A DNA stretch of 64,000 nucleotides from Semisulcospira habei (taxonomy: Eukaryota; Mollusca; Gastropoda; Semisulcospiridae), in assembly GCA_036245525.1 (NCBI GenBank), contig BTPG01000004.1, positions 18,989,103-19,053,102 of the forward strand, in the 5' to 3' direction. A model generated the notes under the pieces. It saw nothing but the letters and a program-made list of their open reading frames with translations. It made no database searches and had not been told where the DNA came from. Shown in pieces: positions 63,680 to 64,000 of the stretch. How positions within the stretch are numbered: the first letter of the stretch is position 1; each line of letters begins with the position of its first letter. The position numbers were made by a program, and so were the translations under genes.

Positions 63680-63718
63680 TGATGATGATGATGATTATAT
63701 ATATATACTCTAGTCTTG

Positions 63719-64000
63719 TCTCTTGGCTTGACTTCGCGAATGAAGATTCTATAGGGCTTGCCCACGTCGTCTGCAGGCATTTTCGTGACTGCGGAGGCCA
63801 ATCCGGGACAGGCAGGTTCGACCGCAGTGGCTGCAGGGGAAGGTCTGGTCAGGGTTCTGAGTTACGGCAACTCTGTTTTTTCTCCTGAGCCGTTTGTCCT
63901 TAAGGTTAGCTCTGCGAGAGTCCTCAAAGGAGACGGCTGCCTTGTAGATGGTGGAGTGCCAGGTGTCGCGGTCTGCAGCAAGCGAAGACCACTGGCGGTG
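63719..64000 (-). mobile_element. LINE A 3' end, continues beyond window
   Basis: Reverse complement of 16180-16435: TCTCTTGGCTTGACTTCGCG, a C2HC finger region and a KDKR(L)RRK-type basic stretch. Begins 11 bp after the LINE B target duplication. Confidence 0.85.

Larger units (their letters stand above)
60318..63694 (+). mobile_element. LINE B, full-length copy, inverted relative to 45410-48130
   Basis: Flanked by TTATATATATATAC at 60304-60317 and 63695-63708. About 260 bp of 5' UTR; 3' tail (TGA)n. Contains a 20-N gap. Confidence 0.88.

Noticed and set aside
1..64000. CRISPR arrays, operons, ribosome binding sites
   Set aside because: Intron-bearing eukaryotic DNA; the repeats are palindromic MITEs and microsatellites, not spaced direct repeats.
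1..64000. tRNA or rRNA genes
   Set aside because: No cloverleaf with A/B boxes or rRNA-like stretch was recognised by eye; a tRNA scan would be decisive.

Overview
This is animal genomic DNA: GT-AG introns, an AT-rich host background, and repeats making up most of the window. The repeat repertoire (RTE-like and L2/CR1-like LINEs, DIRS elements, a Penelope-like remnant, LTR insertions, palindromic MITEs, TCAA-tailed short elements) suggests a lophotrochozoan, plausibly a marine gastropod. That placement is inference, not something a single gene proves. Two runs of N (23649-23658 and 62627-62646) show a draft assembly.

Host genes. The first 251 bases hold the last exon of a plus-strand gene with a weak HEATR5-like C terminus. 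The only complete host gene is on the minus strand, from 59852 down to 23247. It is a TatD-family metal-dependent DNase, the TATDN3 orthologue. I could assemble 12 exons with consistent phases and GT-AG borders; they sum to 822 nt (273 residues plus stop) and keep every TatD metal-ligand motif. Everything else is intronic or intergenic repeat material.

Layout. 252-12459: 3' flank of the first gene, palindromic TTAA-type MITEs, a Tc1/mariner remnant, hAT-like poly-G elements and a Penelope GIY-YIG remnant. 12460-16440: a long RTE-like LINE (called A). 17218-17690: an L2/CR1 3' end. 19151-23005: a dense MITE cluster. 23247-24471: TATDN3 exons 12 and 11. 24814-44324: a nest of transposons inside TATDN3 intron 10. 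DIRS element 1 is broken by an L2 fragment, by LINE D (itself split by an LTR-like insertion that carries a SINE-like element), by a piece of LINE A, and by DIRS element 2, whose own left edge carries another LTR insertion with the same SINE-like element. 45042-45400: exons 10 and 9. 45410-48130: LINE B, inserted exactly on the acceptor of exon 9. 48416-59852: exons 8 to 1, with more MITEs and LINE C in intron 2. 60318-63694: a second LINE B copy in opposite orientation, containing the second N gap. 63719-64000: another LINE A 3' end.

Main points: (1) a LINE whose target-site duplication duplicates a TATDN3 splice acceptor; (2) a layered, datable DIRS/LTR/LINE/SINE nest; (3) a large family of near-perfect palindromes flanked by TTAA with CCC/GGG termini, consistent with piggyBac-type MITEs; (4) a 5' module shared by LINEs A and C; (5) signs of assembly error around the gap inside LINE B.
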